NCBI RefSeq assembly: GCF_902381825.1
Contig: NZ_LR698973.1
Location: 2,504,457-2,568,456 of the forward strand
Length of the DNA: 64,000 nucleotides
DNA from: Pseudocoprococcus catus
GTDB taxonomy: Bacteria > Bacillota > Clostridia > Lachnospirales > Lachnospiraceae
Direction: 5' to 3'
The notes under the pieces are model-generated. The model made no database searches. It saw only the letters and a list, made by a program, of their open reading frames with translations, and was not told the origin of the DNA. The first letter of the stretch is position 1. Each line of letters starts with the position of its first letter. The position numbers were made by a program, and so were the translations under genes. Below are positions 45,069 to 53,453 of the stretch, piece by piece.

Positions 45069-46943
45069 CTACGCGTCCATCATCTCTGCACGCATTTCCT
45101 GCAATAATTTATGATAGAACGCCTGGCCGCCTTTGACGATATCATAACGTCGTCCTTCCTGCTTCATCTGCTGACGTCCAAAGCTGCAATTAAGAATATC
45201 CTCCTCTTTGTATACAGTCCGCTGGCCGATAATATCCCCATTCGGAACAGAAACCGCTGATTTAAATACAAAAACAGTCGGTTCTTCCAGAGGAATATCC
45301 AATGATTCCAGAAGCTGATTGCCAATATCCATATTACATGTATAAATATGGGTATACCGCCCTGCCATCCTTGTAAAATCATACACCCTGAAATTCTCAA
45401 GCCAATCCTCATTGAGCCATCCATTGTCTCGTTCATAAGACACGACAAGACAGACCGGCATGGTTCTTCTGCGGCTGAGAATCAGATCATGAATCTTCTT
45501 AATCTGGTATTCCCGGATAATCTTTCTGGATGTTGACAGATATCTCACATCAAAAAGACCAACTTTATCCGCAATATTGGAGTAAAACTTCGGACAGCTG
45601 AAATAACGGTTTAAATAGCCTCTGCGCTCCTCTGACACCGCATAGGAATTGCGGACAGACAGCATCTGACGGCCATCCTCCTCCGGATAGCACTCTGCTT
45701 CCGTCACCCACACCTGTCCAGGTGCTTCCATATCAATATGCATACAGTTCATTTTCCAGTAATCATGCTCCGGTTCATACACAATCACCAGCCGATAGCC
45801 CAGAAGGTTCTTCTCAAAAGTCATAGGCTCCGTCGGCAGATCACCGTCCAAATGACCATACTTGTCATAAATCCATGAATAGGCCAACCGGGCAGCCTCT
45901 ATACAGGCATCATGCTTGGAATATTTATACGTACTGAGATTCACAAGTGCCTTGAATACCGTCACTTTTCTCAGAGGTCTGAGCTTACCGAAAGTCATTT
46001 CCTCGCCGATATTCTCATTACCGTCATCAAAAACATCTCTGTCATGAAAAAGTTTCTCCAGACGTTCATCATGTATAACCGCTTCATTAACCAGGGCTGC
46101 AATGGTATTCACATTAATCGGCACACGTCTCGGCTGTTTCAGCAGTTCTTCGACGAGTACCTGACGGCTTGTTTTGAACAGGCGCTTACCAAGATTCTCC
46201 TCCGAACGGTCATTGTTCAGAAGTTCCTCAAGCTCCGGATACATCGGGCGTTCTTCCATCTTCAGGCGATAGTGCGCCTTCATCATACCGGCCCAATTGC
46301 GCTCCTTATAAAGCTCATGCCCCAGATTTTCAAAAAGAGTCACCAACGACTTATCGCACAACTCCAATGTTGCAAGAATGCTGTTAAAATATCTGGCAAA
46401 ACTGTTCTTGCCGCTCCAGAGCTCGCCGCCTTTATATTTCATATCATGTTCAATTTCATGCCAACCCTCAAAAAATACGGTCTTCAACTGTATCTCGAAA
46501 GTATCATCAATGCACATCTCCCATGTTTCATCCGAAATCTGCTGTTTCAGATAATCCGGTAAACGGAAAACGCCATTGATCTTCACCGGCTTGAATTCCA
46601 CTTCATTCTGCTCAGACTCAGACCATTCCACAAGGGAAAACATGCGCTCCATCATCTGTCTGCATATTCTTAAATCATCTTCAAAGTAAACATCTACACG
46701 GAGCCCCACCAGATCCTGAATTTTCTTATCCGCATTATAAGACTTTACCTGATACTTTCTGGCCAGAGATTCCGATGTCTTTATCCTCGAAAAAATTCTG
46801 TAATAGAGTCCGCTCTGCTTGAGCCGTTCCTCTATCAGATGTTTTAACTCCACCTCAACAATGGCAGGCACCTTAACTCTGGATTCGATTTCTTCTTTTG
46901 TAAAAGCGATTTTCTCCACCATGTGATGGTTCCACCCTCCCAT
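45069..46943 (-). CDS. Large RelA/SpoT-domain protein with uncharacterised C-terminal region
   Basis: A 624-residue protein. An N-terminal RelA/SpoT nucleotidyltransferase domain is marked by RIKTSESLARK (53-63), DLVGLRV (77-83), FEIQLKT (149-155) and WHEIEHDMKYK (161-171). The usual Y-x-S-x-H acceptor loop is not evident (KINGVFRLPD instead). No HD, TGS or ACT domain follows; about 440 residues of unfamiliar sequence include a segment near 487-565 (MPVCLVVS ... RMAGRYTHIY) that looks like a separate alpha/beta domain. It could be an alarmone synthetase, a toxin-like nucleotidyltransferase or a defence protein. Start at 46943 (AAGGAAGA) or Met8. Confidence 0.75.
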   Translation of the reverse strand: MGGWNHHMVEKIAFTKEEIESRVKVPAIVEVELKHLIEERLKQSGLYYRIFSRIKTSESLARKYQVKSYNADKKIQDLVGLRVDVYFEDDLRICRQMMERMFSLVEWSESEQNEVEFKPVKINGVFRLPDYLKQQISDETWEMCIDDTFEIQLKTVFFEGWHEIEHDMKYKGGELWSGKNSFARYFNSILATLELCDKSLVTLFENLGHELYKERNWAGMMKAHYRLKMEERPMYPELEELLNNDRSEENLGKRLFKTSRQVLVEELLKQPRRVPINVNTIAALVNEAVIHDERLEKLFHDRDVFDDGNENIGEEMTFGKLRPLRKVTVFKALVNLSTYKYSKHDACIEAARLAYSWIYDKYGHLDGDLPTEPMTFEKNLLGYRLVIVYEPEHDYWKMNCMHIDMEAPGQVWVTEAECYPEEDGRQMLSVRNSYAVSEERRGYLNRYFSCPKFYSNIADKVGLFDVRYLSTSRKIIREYQIKKIHDLILSRRRTMPVCLVVSYERDNGWLNEDWLENFRVYDFTRMAGRYTHIYTCNMDIGNQLLESLDIPLEEPTVFVFKSAVSVPNGDIIGQRTVYKEEDILNCSFGRQQMKQEGRRYDIVKGGQAFYHKLLQEMRAEMMDA

Positions 46944-47197
46944 TCTTCCTTCTTAATCGTGCGTGTCCAAAAACAACATTCGTCAAATGCCTCTCCTGTC
47001 AATCTCCTGTCATTGAAGATTGTCTTAAAGGCGCAACACACACTATCTTATACTATACCACACTAAAGCAGTCAGTGATAGGGATTATGCTGATATTTTT
47101 GAAAATTTTAATCCTGACACAATTGCAATCTCAATTTCCATACCTATTCATTTCTGAATAGTCTGGCACTTCAGCGCGTTGTCATCTGCACAAAAAA

Positions 47198-47241
47198 ACT
47201 TCCGAAGACATCGCATGCACAGTCACGCCGTCCCCGAAAGT
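47198..47241 (-). terminator. Terminator of metNIQ
   Basis: An extended imperfect hairpin (ACTTTCGGGGACG against TGTCTTCGGAAGT with GU pairs) is followed on the minus strand by seven U. The rest of 46944-47302 shows no gene. Confidence 0.75.
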
Positions 47242-47302
47242 TTTTTGTTGTATTGATGATTATCTAATTCTTATGATTGTCTCAGACAATCCTTTCAGAA
47301 TA

Positions 47303-48205
47303 TTAGTCCTCGAAAGGAATAACAGCGCCATCATATGTATCGTTGATGTACTGTTTGATCGTGTCTGATTTCAGTGTATCAACAAGTGCTTTGATGGCCG
47401 GATTGTTTTCGTTGCCTTCTTTAACCGCGATAACATTTACATATGTCTTAGCAGCTTCAGAATCGGATTTCTCGTAAGCAAGGGCATCTTTGCCTACAGA
47501 ATAACCAGCTTCAAGTGCATAGTTACCATTTAATACAACATAAGCAACCTCGCCTGTTACACGGGCAACCTGAGCTGCTTCAAGTTCCTGGATCTTGATG
47601 TTCTTTGGATTTTCAGCGATATCATTTACAGTTGCTTCAAGACCTGCACCGTCTTTCAGAGTGATGATACCGTTATCCTGAAGGAGCAGAAGTGCTCTTG
47701 CTTCATTTGTTGTATCGTTAGGAACTGCGATCGTATCACCTTCTGCCAAATCATCAAGGCTGCTCTTTGTACCCGGGTAGATGCCGAATGGTTCATAATG
47801 GATACCACCTGCATTCACAAGGTGTGTACCTTTTTCTTCATTAAAGGATTCCAGATAAGGAATATGCTGGAAGTAGTTGGCATCGAAATCACCGGATTCT
47901 ACAACTTCGTTTGGCTGTACATAATCATTAAATACAGTTACCTGAAGATCATAACCCTGCTCTGCAAGGAGAGGTTTTGCCTGTTCAAGGATTTCTGCAT
48001 GCGGTGTTGCACTTGCCGCAACCTTGATTGGTGTCAGTTCACCGTTGGCTGCTGTTGTCTCACCTGCAGCCTCTGTACCAGCTGCTTCTGTGCCTGCTTC
48101 TGTCTGAGCTGCTGTACTGCTCTGTGGGTTGGATGAACCGCATGCTGTTAATGCACCAACTGCAAGAACGCCTGCGAGAACACCTGCTAAAAGTCTCTTC
48201 TTCAT
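47303..48205 (-). CDS. metQ: Methionine ABC transporter substrate-binding lipoprotein
   Basis: A 300-residue lipoprotein of the NlpA/MetQ family. A signal peptide ends in the lipobox LTAC (Cys27), followed by a Ser/Thr/Ala-rich linker (about 30-60) and the binding domain (FNDYVQPNEV, DANYFQHIPYL, FGIYPGTKSSLDDL). It captures methionine outside the membrane. ATG 48205 follows GGAGGAATT. It is third after metN and metI. Confidence 0.94.
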   Translation of the reverse strand: MKKRLLAGVLAGVLAVGALTACGSSNPQSSTAAQTEAGTEAAGTEAAGETTAANGELTPIKVAASATPHAEILEQAKPLLAEQGYDLQVTVFNDYVQPNEVVESGDFDANYFQHIPYLESFNEEKGTHLVNAGGIHYEPFGIYPGTKSSLDDLAEGDTIAVPNDTTNEARALLLLQDNGIITLKDGAGLEATVNDIAENPKNIKIQELEAAQVARVTGEVAYVVLNGNYALEAGYSVGKDALAYEKSDSEAAKTYVNVIAVKEGNENNPAIKALVDTLKSDTIKQYINDTYDGAVIPFED

Positions 48206-48301
48206 TTTGAATTCCTCCATTCATACTAAATAAATAAAAATTTATAATAATTCAACGTCACTTTCAAAATGCTTTGCACAATGACCCTGAATAATTACAT
48301 A

Positions 48302-48961
48302 CTACTTTCTCTTGTCTAAACGAACCGACAGCTTCATGCCGATTGTCTGGAACAACTGAACTAATACCACCAGTAAAACAACCGTCACGATCATGATATC
48401 TGCCTGGTATCTGTAATAACCATAACGGATCGCAATATCACCAAGACCGCCGCCGCCGATGGTACCTGCCATCGCTGAGTAGCCCAAAACAGTACCCAGT
48501 GTGATCGTCACACCGACGATCAGTGAAGTTCTTGCTTCCACAAGCATAACCTTTGTAATAATCTGCATCGTTGATGCGCCCATGGACTTTGCTGCCTCGA
48601 TAACACCTGAATCCACCTCATTCAGTGATGATTCAACCATTCGTGCAATAAATGGTGCTGCTGAAATAACAAGGGGTACAATCGTTGCTGTAGAGCCATA
48701 GCTCTTGCCCACAATGGCCTTTGTCAAAGGCATCAGCAAAATCAGCAAAATCAAGAACGGAATGCTTCGGCCAATATTGACAATCACATCCAGTACTTTG
48801 TACACGCCGGCATTCGGTCTGATGCCATCCTTGGAAGTTGTCACCATAATAATACCCATCGGAAGCCCCAGTACGTAACCAAAAATAGTTGCGCCAAGCG
48901 TCATATACAATGTCTCACCGATACCCTTGATCAGCATCTCCATTACTTCCTGACTAAACAT
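48302..48961 (-). CDS. metI: Methionine ABC transporter permease
   Basis: A 219-residue five-helix permease with the coupling motif EAAKSMGASTMQIITKV near residue 140. It overlaps the metN end by 8 nt, consistent with a stable MetN2I2 complex. Confidence 0.95.
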   Translation of the reverse strand: MFSQEVMEMLIKGIGETLYMTLGATIFGYVLGLPMGIIMVTTSKDGIRPNAGVYKVLDVIVNIGRSIPFLILLILLMPLTKAIVGKSYGSTATIVPLVISAAPFIARMVESSLNEVDSGVIEAAKSMGASTMQIITKVMLVEARTSLIVGVTITLGTVLGYSAMAGTIGGGGLGDIAIRYGYYRYQADIMIVTVVLLVVLVQLFQTIGMKLSVRLDKRK

Positions 48962-49985
48962 ACTGCGTCACCTCCTCAATTTCAAGGCCTTTCTCAACCA
49001 TGTATGCCTTAATCTGCTCCTGCAGTTCATGGCCTTCCGGAAGACCAAGGATCATCTCGCCCTTGGCAATACCGCCCACATTCTTCGTATCTGCCTTCAG
49101 AATATTCACCGGCACGCCAAACTTCAGGATCATATTCGCGATCACAGGCTCAAAAGCCGAATTCTCAGTAAAGACAATACGCAGACACTTATCTTCAAGG
49201 ACTCTCTCCTTCTGACGCGTCTCGCCATTCCACTGGTTCTCTGAAATATCCCCAAGGATCAGTTCACGAGCTGCCTCTGACTTCGGATGGTTGAAAATCT
49301 CTTCAACCTCCCCCTCTTCCACCAGAACGCCATGATTCAAAATCGCCACATGCTTGCAGATCTCACGGATAACTGCCATCTGATGGGTAATGATCACGAT
49401 CGTAATTCCGAACTTCTCATTGATATCCTTTAAAAGTGCCAGAATTGAGGCTGTGGTCTGCGGATCCAGTGCGCTTGTGGCCTCATCACAAAGAAGGATC
49501 TTCGGATTGGATGCAAGGGCTCTTGCAATGGCCACACGTTGTTTCTGACCGCCTGATAACTGAGACGGATAAGCATTTGCCTTTTCCTCCAGATCAACCA
49601 GTTTCAGAAGTTCCATGGCCCGCTTGCGCGCATCTGCCTTCTTCTCGCCGCGCAATAATAACGGAAAACAAATATTGTCTATCACATTCTTCTGCATCAG
49701 CAGATTGAAATGCTGGAAAATCATTGCGATCTCCTGACGCTGCTTTCTCAGCTCCTTCTCTGTCAGTGTTGACAGATCCTTGCCGCCGACTAAAACTTCA
49801 CCTTCTGTCGGTCTCTCAAGAAAATTCAGACATCGTACCAATGTACTCTTACCTGCTCCGGACATACCGATAATACCATAAATATCACCTGGTTTAATAC
49901 TCAGGTTAATGTCTTTTAATGCATCCACTGTCTCACCTTTTAATTCAAAGGATTTCGACAGATGCCGAACTTCAATATCAGACAT
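48954..49985 (-). CDS. metN: Methionine ABC transporter ATP-binding protein
   Basis: A 343-residue ATPase: Walker A GMSGAGKST, signature LSGGQKQRVAIARAL, Walker B ILLCDEATSAL, and a C-terminal NIL regulatory domain (about 265-343) that binds methionine to inhibit transport. ATG 49985 follows AAAGGGG; longer in-frame starts are rejected. The 5' leader carries a Met-rich leader ORF and a terminator. Confidence 0.95.
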   Translation of the reverse strand: MSDIEVRHLSKSFELKGETVDALKDINLSIKPGDIYGIIGMSGAGKSTLVRCLNFLERPTEGEVLVGGKDLSTLTEKELRKQRQEIAMIFQHFNLLMQKNVIDNICFPLLLRGEKKADARKRAMELLKLVDLEEKANAYPSQLSGGQKQRVAIARALASNPKILLCDEATSALDPQTTASILALLKDINEKFGITIVIITHQMAVIREICKHVAILNHGVLVEEGEVEEIFNHPKSEAARELILGDISENQWNGETRQKERVLEDKCLRIVFTENSAFEPVIANMILKFGVPVNILKADTKNVGGIAKGEMILGLPEGHELQEQIKAYMVEKGLEIEEVTQYV

Positions 49986-50048
49986 ACAATCCCCTTTCCC
50001 GCATATATGCGTTTCATTGTCTCTTCGCCACTCTCTTTGGTGCTTTAG

Positions 50049-50082
50049 AAACAAAAGAAAGCAGGTACACGCATGTACCTGC
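50049..50082 (-). terminator. Leader terminator upstream of metN
   Basis: GCAGGTACA and TGTACCTGC form a 9-bp stem with a 4-nt loop, followed on the minus strand by TTTCTTTTGTTT, 63 nt before metN. Its 5' arm AGCAGGTA also occurs at the start of the leader ORF, so the two can compete for the 3' arm. Confidence 0.8.
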
Positions 50083-50142
50083 TTATCATCTTATTCATCT
50101 CTCATAATTATACAGAGTTCCATAAGAATTACGAACCAGATA

Positions 50143-50259
50143 TTAGTGCGCATCAAAAAATACTGTGTCTTCAATCATATGCATACCACACATGACGCCA
50201 CAGCTGCACATCATCATATCTGTTGTTGTCCATGAATGCTGATGTCCTAATGCTCTCAT
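50143..50259 (-). CDS. Met-rich leader peptide of metNIQ (putative attenuator)
   Basis: A 38-codon ORF with AAGGAG at 5 nt from its ATG. Of 38 residues seven are Met: positions 1, 15, 16, 17, 23, 26 and 28; Cys occurs at 18, 20 and 24. It lies between a good promoter and an intrinsic terminator in front of a methionine importer, the layout of a transcription attenuator. Ribosome stalling at codons 15-17 when Met-tRNA is scarce would be the signal; this mechanism is inferred. Alternatively it could be a small Cys/His metal-binding peptide. Confidence 0.7.
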   Translation of the reverse strand: MRALGHQHSWTTTDMMMCSCGVMCGMHMIEDTVFFDAH

Positions 50260-50331
50260 ACCTGCTCCTTCTTTCTGTTACTCGTCCATGCATCCGCAGG
50301 ATACTTCTTCCTGCTTCTGCTACTGACATTT

Positions 50332-50360
50332 ATTATTCCATGAACCCGCCAATTTGTCAA
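50332..50360 (-). promoter_or_regulatory. Promoter of the metNIQ leader
   Basis: On the minus strand TTGACA (50355-50360), 17 nt, AATAAT (50332-50337). The start is near 50325, giving a ~340-nt leader before metN with no S-box or T-box motif that I can find. Confidence 0.75.
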
Positions 50361-50465
50361 GACTCTTATGGAAATTTTCAATCGCTTTCCAACAATTCCC
50401 CATCATTTTCGGGTTGAATATCTGCATCATTCGTTTATTCAACCCGGACTTGCAGCCTGACCAGT

Positions 50466-51002
50466 CTAAAAAGGCAGCATATCCAGTTCTTCAGGAAGAA
50501 TACAATGCGGCATGCTATTGTCCCGCACACGGCGTCTGCACTCATCCAACGGCATCCAGATCACCTCGGATACTTCTGAAACCTGCAGTTTCATCGTTTC
50601 CGGTTCCACATCTTTCCATATGTAAAATACTTTGCTCACCTGATCATCCTTAAAAGGTGCCCCATGAAAAAATGACTCCGACTGGATCCGTATCAATCCG
50701 CAGTCATTTAATTCAGAAGAATTCGCCGTAAGCCCCAGTTCTTCCCTGAGTTCCCGCAATGCTGAATCTTCAAAATCAACCCCCGCCGGAATATGCCCCG
50801 CGCTGGATGTATCATAGCATCCCGGAAAAGAATCCTTGTTGTCACTGCGCTTTTGCAGAAGTACCTCCACACCTTCCGACCTTCTTCTCAAAAGCCAGAC
50901 ATGGGATGTTCTGTGCCGGATTCCCTTCGCATGGGCAATACTCCGCTCAACAGTCTCCCCTGTGGGAATACCATTCTCATCCACAACATCCAAAAGCTCC
51001 AT
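50466..51002 (-). CDS. Nudix hydrolase (isopentenyl-diphosphate isomerase-like subgroup)
   Basis: A 178-residue Nudix protein with HRTSHVWLLRR and the Nudix box GHIPAGVDFEDSALRELREELG. The arrangement resembles IDI-like Nudix hydrolases, but the isomerase catalytic Cys context is not evident. Substrate unknown. The ATG at 51002 is preferred to a TTG one codon earlier. A 10-bp hairpin (50411-50445) without a U-tract follows it. Confidence 0.82.
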   Translation of the reverse strand: MELLDVVDENGIPTGETVERSIAHAKGIRHRTSHVWLLRRRSEGVEVLLQKRSDNKDSFPGCYDTSSAGHIPAGVDFEDSALRELREELGLTANSSELNDCGLIRIQSESFFHGAPFKDDQVSKVFYIWKDVEPETMKLQVSEVSEVIWMPLDECRRRVRDNSMPHCILPEELDMLPF

Positions 51003-51140
51003 CAATATCCATCTCCCATCACTTTACAAAAACATCTCAAAAATCAACACCTATTCATATGCTTATATCATACCCAAAACTATTTTCTTTTTCAAGTCAT
51101 CTTATTCTTTGATTAAAAACAGCAAGCATTTCAAAAACAG

Positions 51141-51169
51141 TAGACATTCCTACTTTCAAATGCTATAAT
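51141..51169 (+). promoter_or_regulatory. Promoter of fprA
   Basis: TAGACA, 17 nt, TATAAT with extended TGC before the -10. Confidence 0.65.
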
Positions 51170-51221
51170 AACATCGATTACAACTACATAATAATAAATA
51201 CATTTTTTAAGGAGTGAGACT

Positions 51222-52376
51222 ATGTTTATTACAGATGATATCCGTTATGTTGGTGTCAATGACCATGATATTGATTTATTTGAAGGACAGTATGTCGTAG
51301 AAAACGGCATGGCCTACAATTCATATGTGATCATGGACGAGCAGATTGCAGTCATGGATACTGTAGACGGCAATTTTACAGATGAATGGCTGAAGAATAT
51401 TTCAGACGTCATCGGTGACAGAAAGCCATCTTATCTGATTGTTCAGCATATGGAACCTGACCACTCTGCCAACATTGCCAACTTTCTGGATCTTTACAAG
51501 GATGCCAAAGTTGTCGCTACAGCCAAGGCTTTTGTGATGATGAAGCAATTCTTTGGCACAGACTACCCGGAGAGACAGATTGTTGTCAAGGAAGGCGATA
51601 CACTTTCTCTTGGTACACACACACTGACATTTGTTCTTGCACCAATGGTTCACTGGCCGGAAGTTATGGTGACCTACGACAGCAAGGATAAGGTTCTTTT
51701 CTCAGCAGATGCCTTCGGCAAGTTCGGTGCCCTTGATGTCGAAGAAGACTGGACATGCGAAGCCCGCCGTTACTATTTCGGTATCGTCGGCAAATATGGT
51801 GTTCAGGCTCAGGCGCTCCTGAAGAAAGCAGCCGGTCTTGATATCCAGACCATCTGTGCACTCCATGGCCCGATCCTCAAAGAGAATCTTGGCTATTATC
51901 TTGATCTCTACAATACATGGTCCAGCTACGGTGTTGAAAGCGAAGGCGTTGTCATCGCTTACACATCTGTTTACGGCAATACTAAGAAAGCCGTTGAGCT
52001 CCTTGCAGATAAACTGACTGCCCTTGGATGCCCGAAAGTCACAGTTACTGACCTTGCCCGTGATGACATGGCCGAAGCTGTCGAAGATGCTTTCCGCTAC
52101 GGCAAGCTCGTTCTGGCTACAACCACTTACAATGGTGATATCTTCCCATTCATGAAGACATTCATCGAACACCTGACAGAACGCGGCTACAGAAACAGAA
52201 CGATCGGTCTCATTGAGAACGGCTCATGGGCACCTACCGCAGCCAAAACCATGCTGAAAATGTTTGAAGGCAGCAAGAATCTGACATTTACAGACACAAC
52301 AGTCACCATCAAATCCGCTGTCAACACTGAGAATGAAGCACAGATTGCGGCACTGGCTGAAGAACTCTGCAAATAA
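51222..52376 (+). CDS. FprA family A-type flavodiiron protein
   Basis: A 384-residue cytoplasmic enzyme reducing O2 to water (or NO to N2O) in anaerobes. The N-terminal MBL-fold domain has the diiron motif HMEPDHSAN and later histidines (MVHWPE, LHGPIL); the C-terminal flavodoxin domain (about 250-384) starts at AYTSVYGNTKKAVELL. AAGGAG precedes the ATG. It is monocistronic. Confidence 0.94.
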   Translation: MFITDDIRYVGVNDHDIDLFEGQYVVENGMAYNSYVIMDEQIAVMDTVDGNFTDEWLKNISDVIGDRKPSYLIVQHMEPDHSANIANFLDLYKDAKVVATAKAFVMMKQFFGTDYPERQIVVKEGDTLSLGTHTLTFVLAPMVHWPEVMVTYDSKDKVLFSADAFGKFGALDVEEDWTCEARRYYFGIVGKYGVQAQALLKKAAGLDIQTICALHGPILKENLGYYLDLYNTWSSYGVESEGVVIAYTSVYGNTKKAVELLADKLTALGCPKVTVTDLARDDMAEAVEDAFRYGKLVLATTTYNGDIFPFMKTFIEHLTERGYRNRTIGLIENGSWAPTAAKTMLKMFEGSKNLTFTDTTVTIKSAVNTENEAQIAALAEELCK

Positions 52377-52384
52377 AACTCATA

Positions 52385-52431
52385 GATGCCATAGATATCC
52401 TGCATAGCAATTCCGGGATATCTATGGCATC
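52385..52431 (+). terminator. Hairpin after fprA
   Basis: A 16-bp perfect stem (GATGCCATAGATATCC and complement) with a 15-nt loop lies 8 nt after the stop. The following CTCTATCTACCC is a poor U-tract, so termination may be partial. Confidence 0.6.
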
Positions 52432-52471
52432 CTCTATCTACCCATTATTTTTACTACAAAGGTGTAACTTT

Positions 52472-53339
52472 ATGATTCAACTTAATCCACGCGTCAACAA
52501 TCCGGCAGTTGGCACATTTTATGTGTTGCTTTCTGCCATTTTTTTCTAGCCTTGGCGGCTTTATGATCAAAATCGTTCCATGGCAGTCTCTGTCTGTCAG
52601 CGGCGTACGAAGCATCTTCGCCCTGATCACACTGCTGCTCTACATGAAGCTGATCCATCATCCTTTTCGGCTGAACCCATCCGTTATTTTCGGCGGCATC
52701 TGCTCAGCTTCCATGAGCATCACATTTGTCTGTGCCACCAAAATGACATCCGCCGCCAATGCCATCATCCTGCAATTCACACATCCGATTTTTCTGATTC
52801 TTATCCTCTGGATCTTCTATCATAAACGGCCGGATAAAAGGGCTGTCCTTACATGCATCATTGCATTAATCGGTATTGTATGCTTTTTCTTTGATAAGAT
52901 CACCTCCGGCGGCATGCTCGGCAATCTTCTTGCCATTATCTCCGGCCTGTCCTATGCCATTATGTTTCAGATGAAGAAAATGAAAGGCGGCGATTTCGAA
53001 TCTTCCCTTGTCATCAGCTATATTCTGGCCTTCATCATCGGCCTTCCGACTGCTGTGCACGAAACCCTCCATACACCATCCATATGGCTGGTGATTGTAC
53101 TTCTTGGCGCTGTACAGACCGGTCTGGCCACCATCTGTCTGTCCCGGGGACTGGATGCCGTTTCTCCGGTAACAGCTGCATTGACCTCAGGCATTGAACC
53201 GATTCTCAACCCGGTATTGGCGGCCATTATCTGCGGCGAAACCATCGGACCTATGTCCATTGCAGGCGGCGTTCTTGTCATCGGTTCCGTGCTGGCCTAC
53301 AGCCTCAGCCAGATTAAACGTCCTGTCTCTGCCGGTTAA
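52472..53339 (+). pseudogene. EamA/DMT-family transporter, frameshifted in a T7 run
   Basis: Translation from ATG 52472 (AAAGGTG upstream) reads MIQLNPRVNNPAVGTFYVLLSAIFF and stops at TAG 52547. Removing one T from the T7 run at 52539-52545 joins it to the downstream frame (SSLGGFMIK...), giving a normal ~288-residue EamA protein with ten helices. The intact downstream frame runs to 53339. The cause may be mutation, phase variation or a sequencing error. Family members export amino acids or metabolites; the substrate is unknown. Confidence 0.75.
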
Positions 53340-53421
53340 CATTCAAAAACCAGGCACCGATTTGGAGCAATTTTGAATTCACAGCTGATATATGTCGCAT
53401 CGTGTACAATCAAACACAGTA

Positions 53422-53453
53422 AAAAAGAGTGAGCCTCAGCACACTCTTTTTTT
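53422..53453. terminator. Bidirectional terminator
   Basis: AAAAAGAGTG and CACTCTTTTT form a 10-bp stem with U-runs on both strands between the convergent EamA and MATE genes. Confidence 0.85.

Noticed and set aside
46922..46940. AGGGTGGAACC on the minus strand just before/inside the start of the large RelA/SpoT-domain gene, like the T-box core
   Set aside because: No stem I elements, specifier or terminator lie upstream, and the sequence is followed directly by coding sequence. Taken as chance.
46955..47000. Eight-codon upstream ORF before the large RelA/SpoT-domain gene
   Set aside because: No amino-acid bias, poor spacing from the purine-rich region and no terminator; not distinguishable from chance.
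49986..50330. SAM (S-box) riboswitch upstream of metN
   Set aside because: The conserved S-box core segments are not present on the minus strand; the leader instead has a Met-rich ORF and a terminator.
50411..50446. Inverted repeat after the Nudix gene as a terminator
   Set aside because: The 10-11-bp stem is clear but no U-tract follows in the minus direction.
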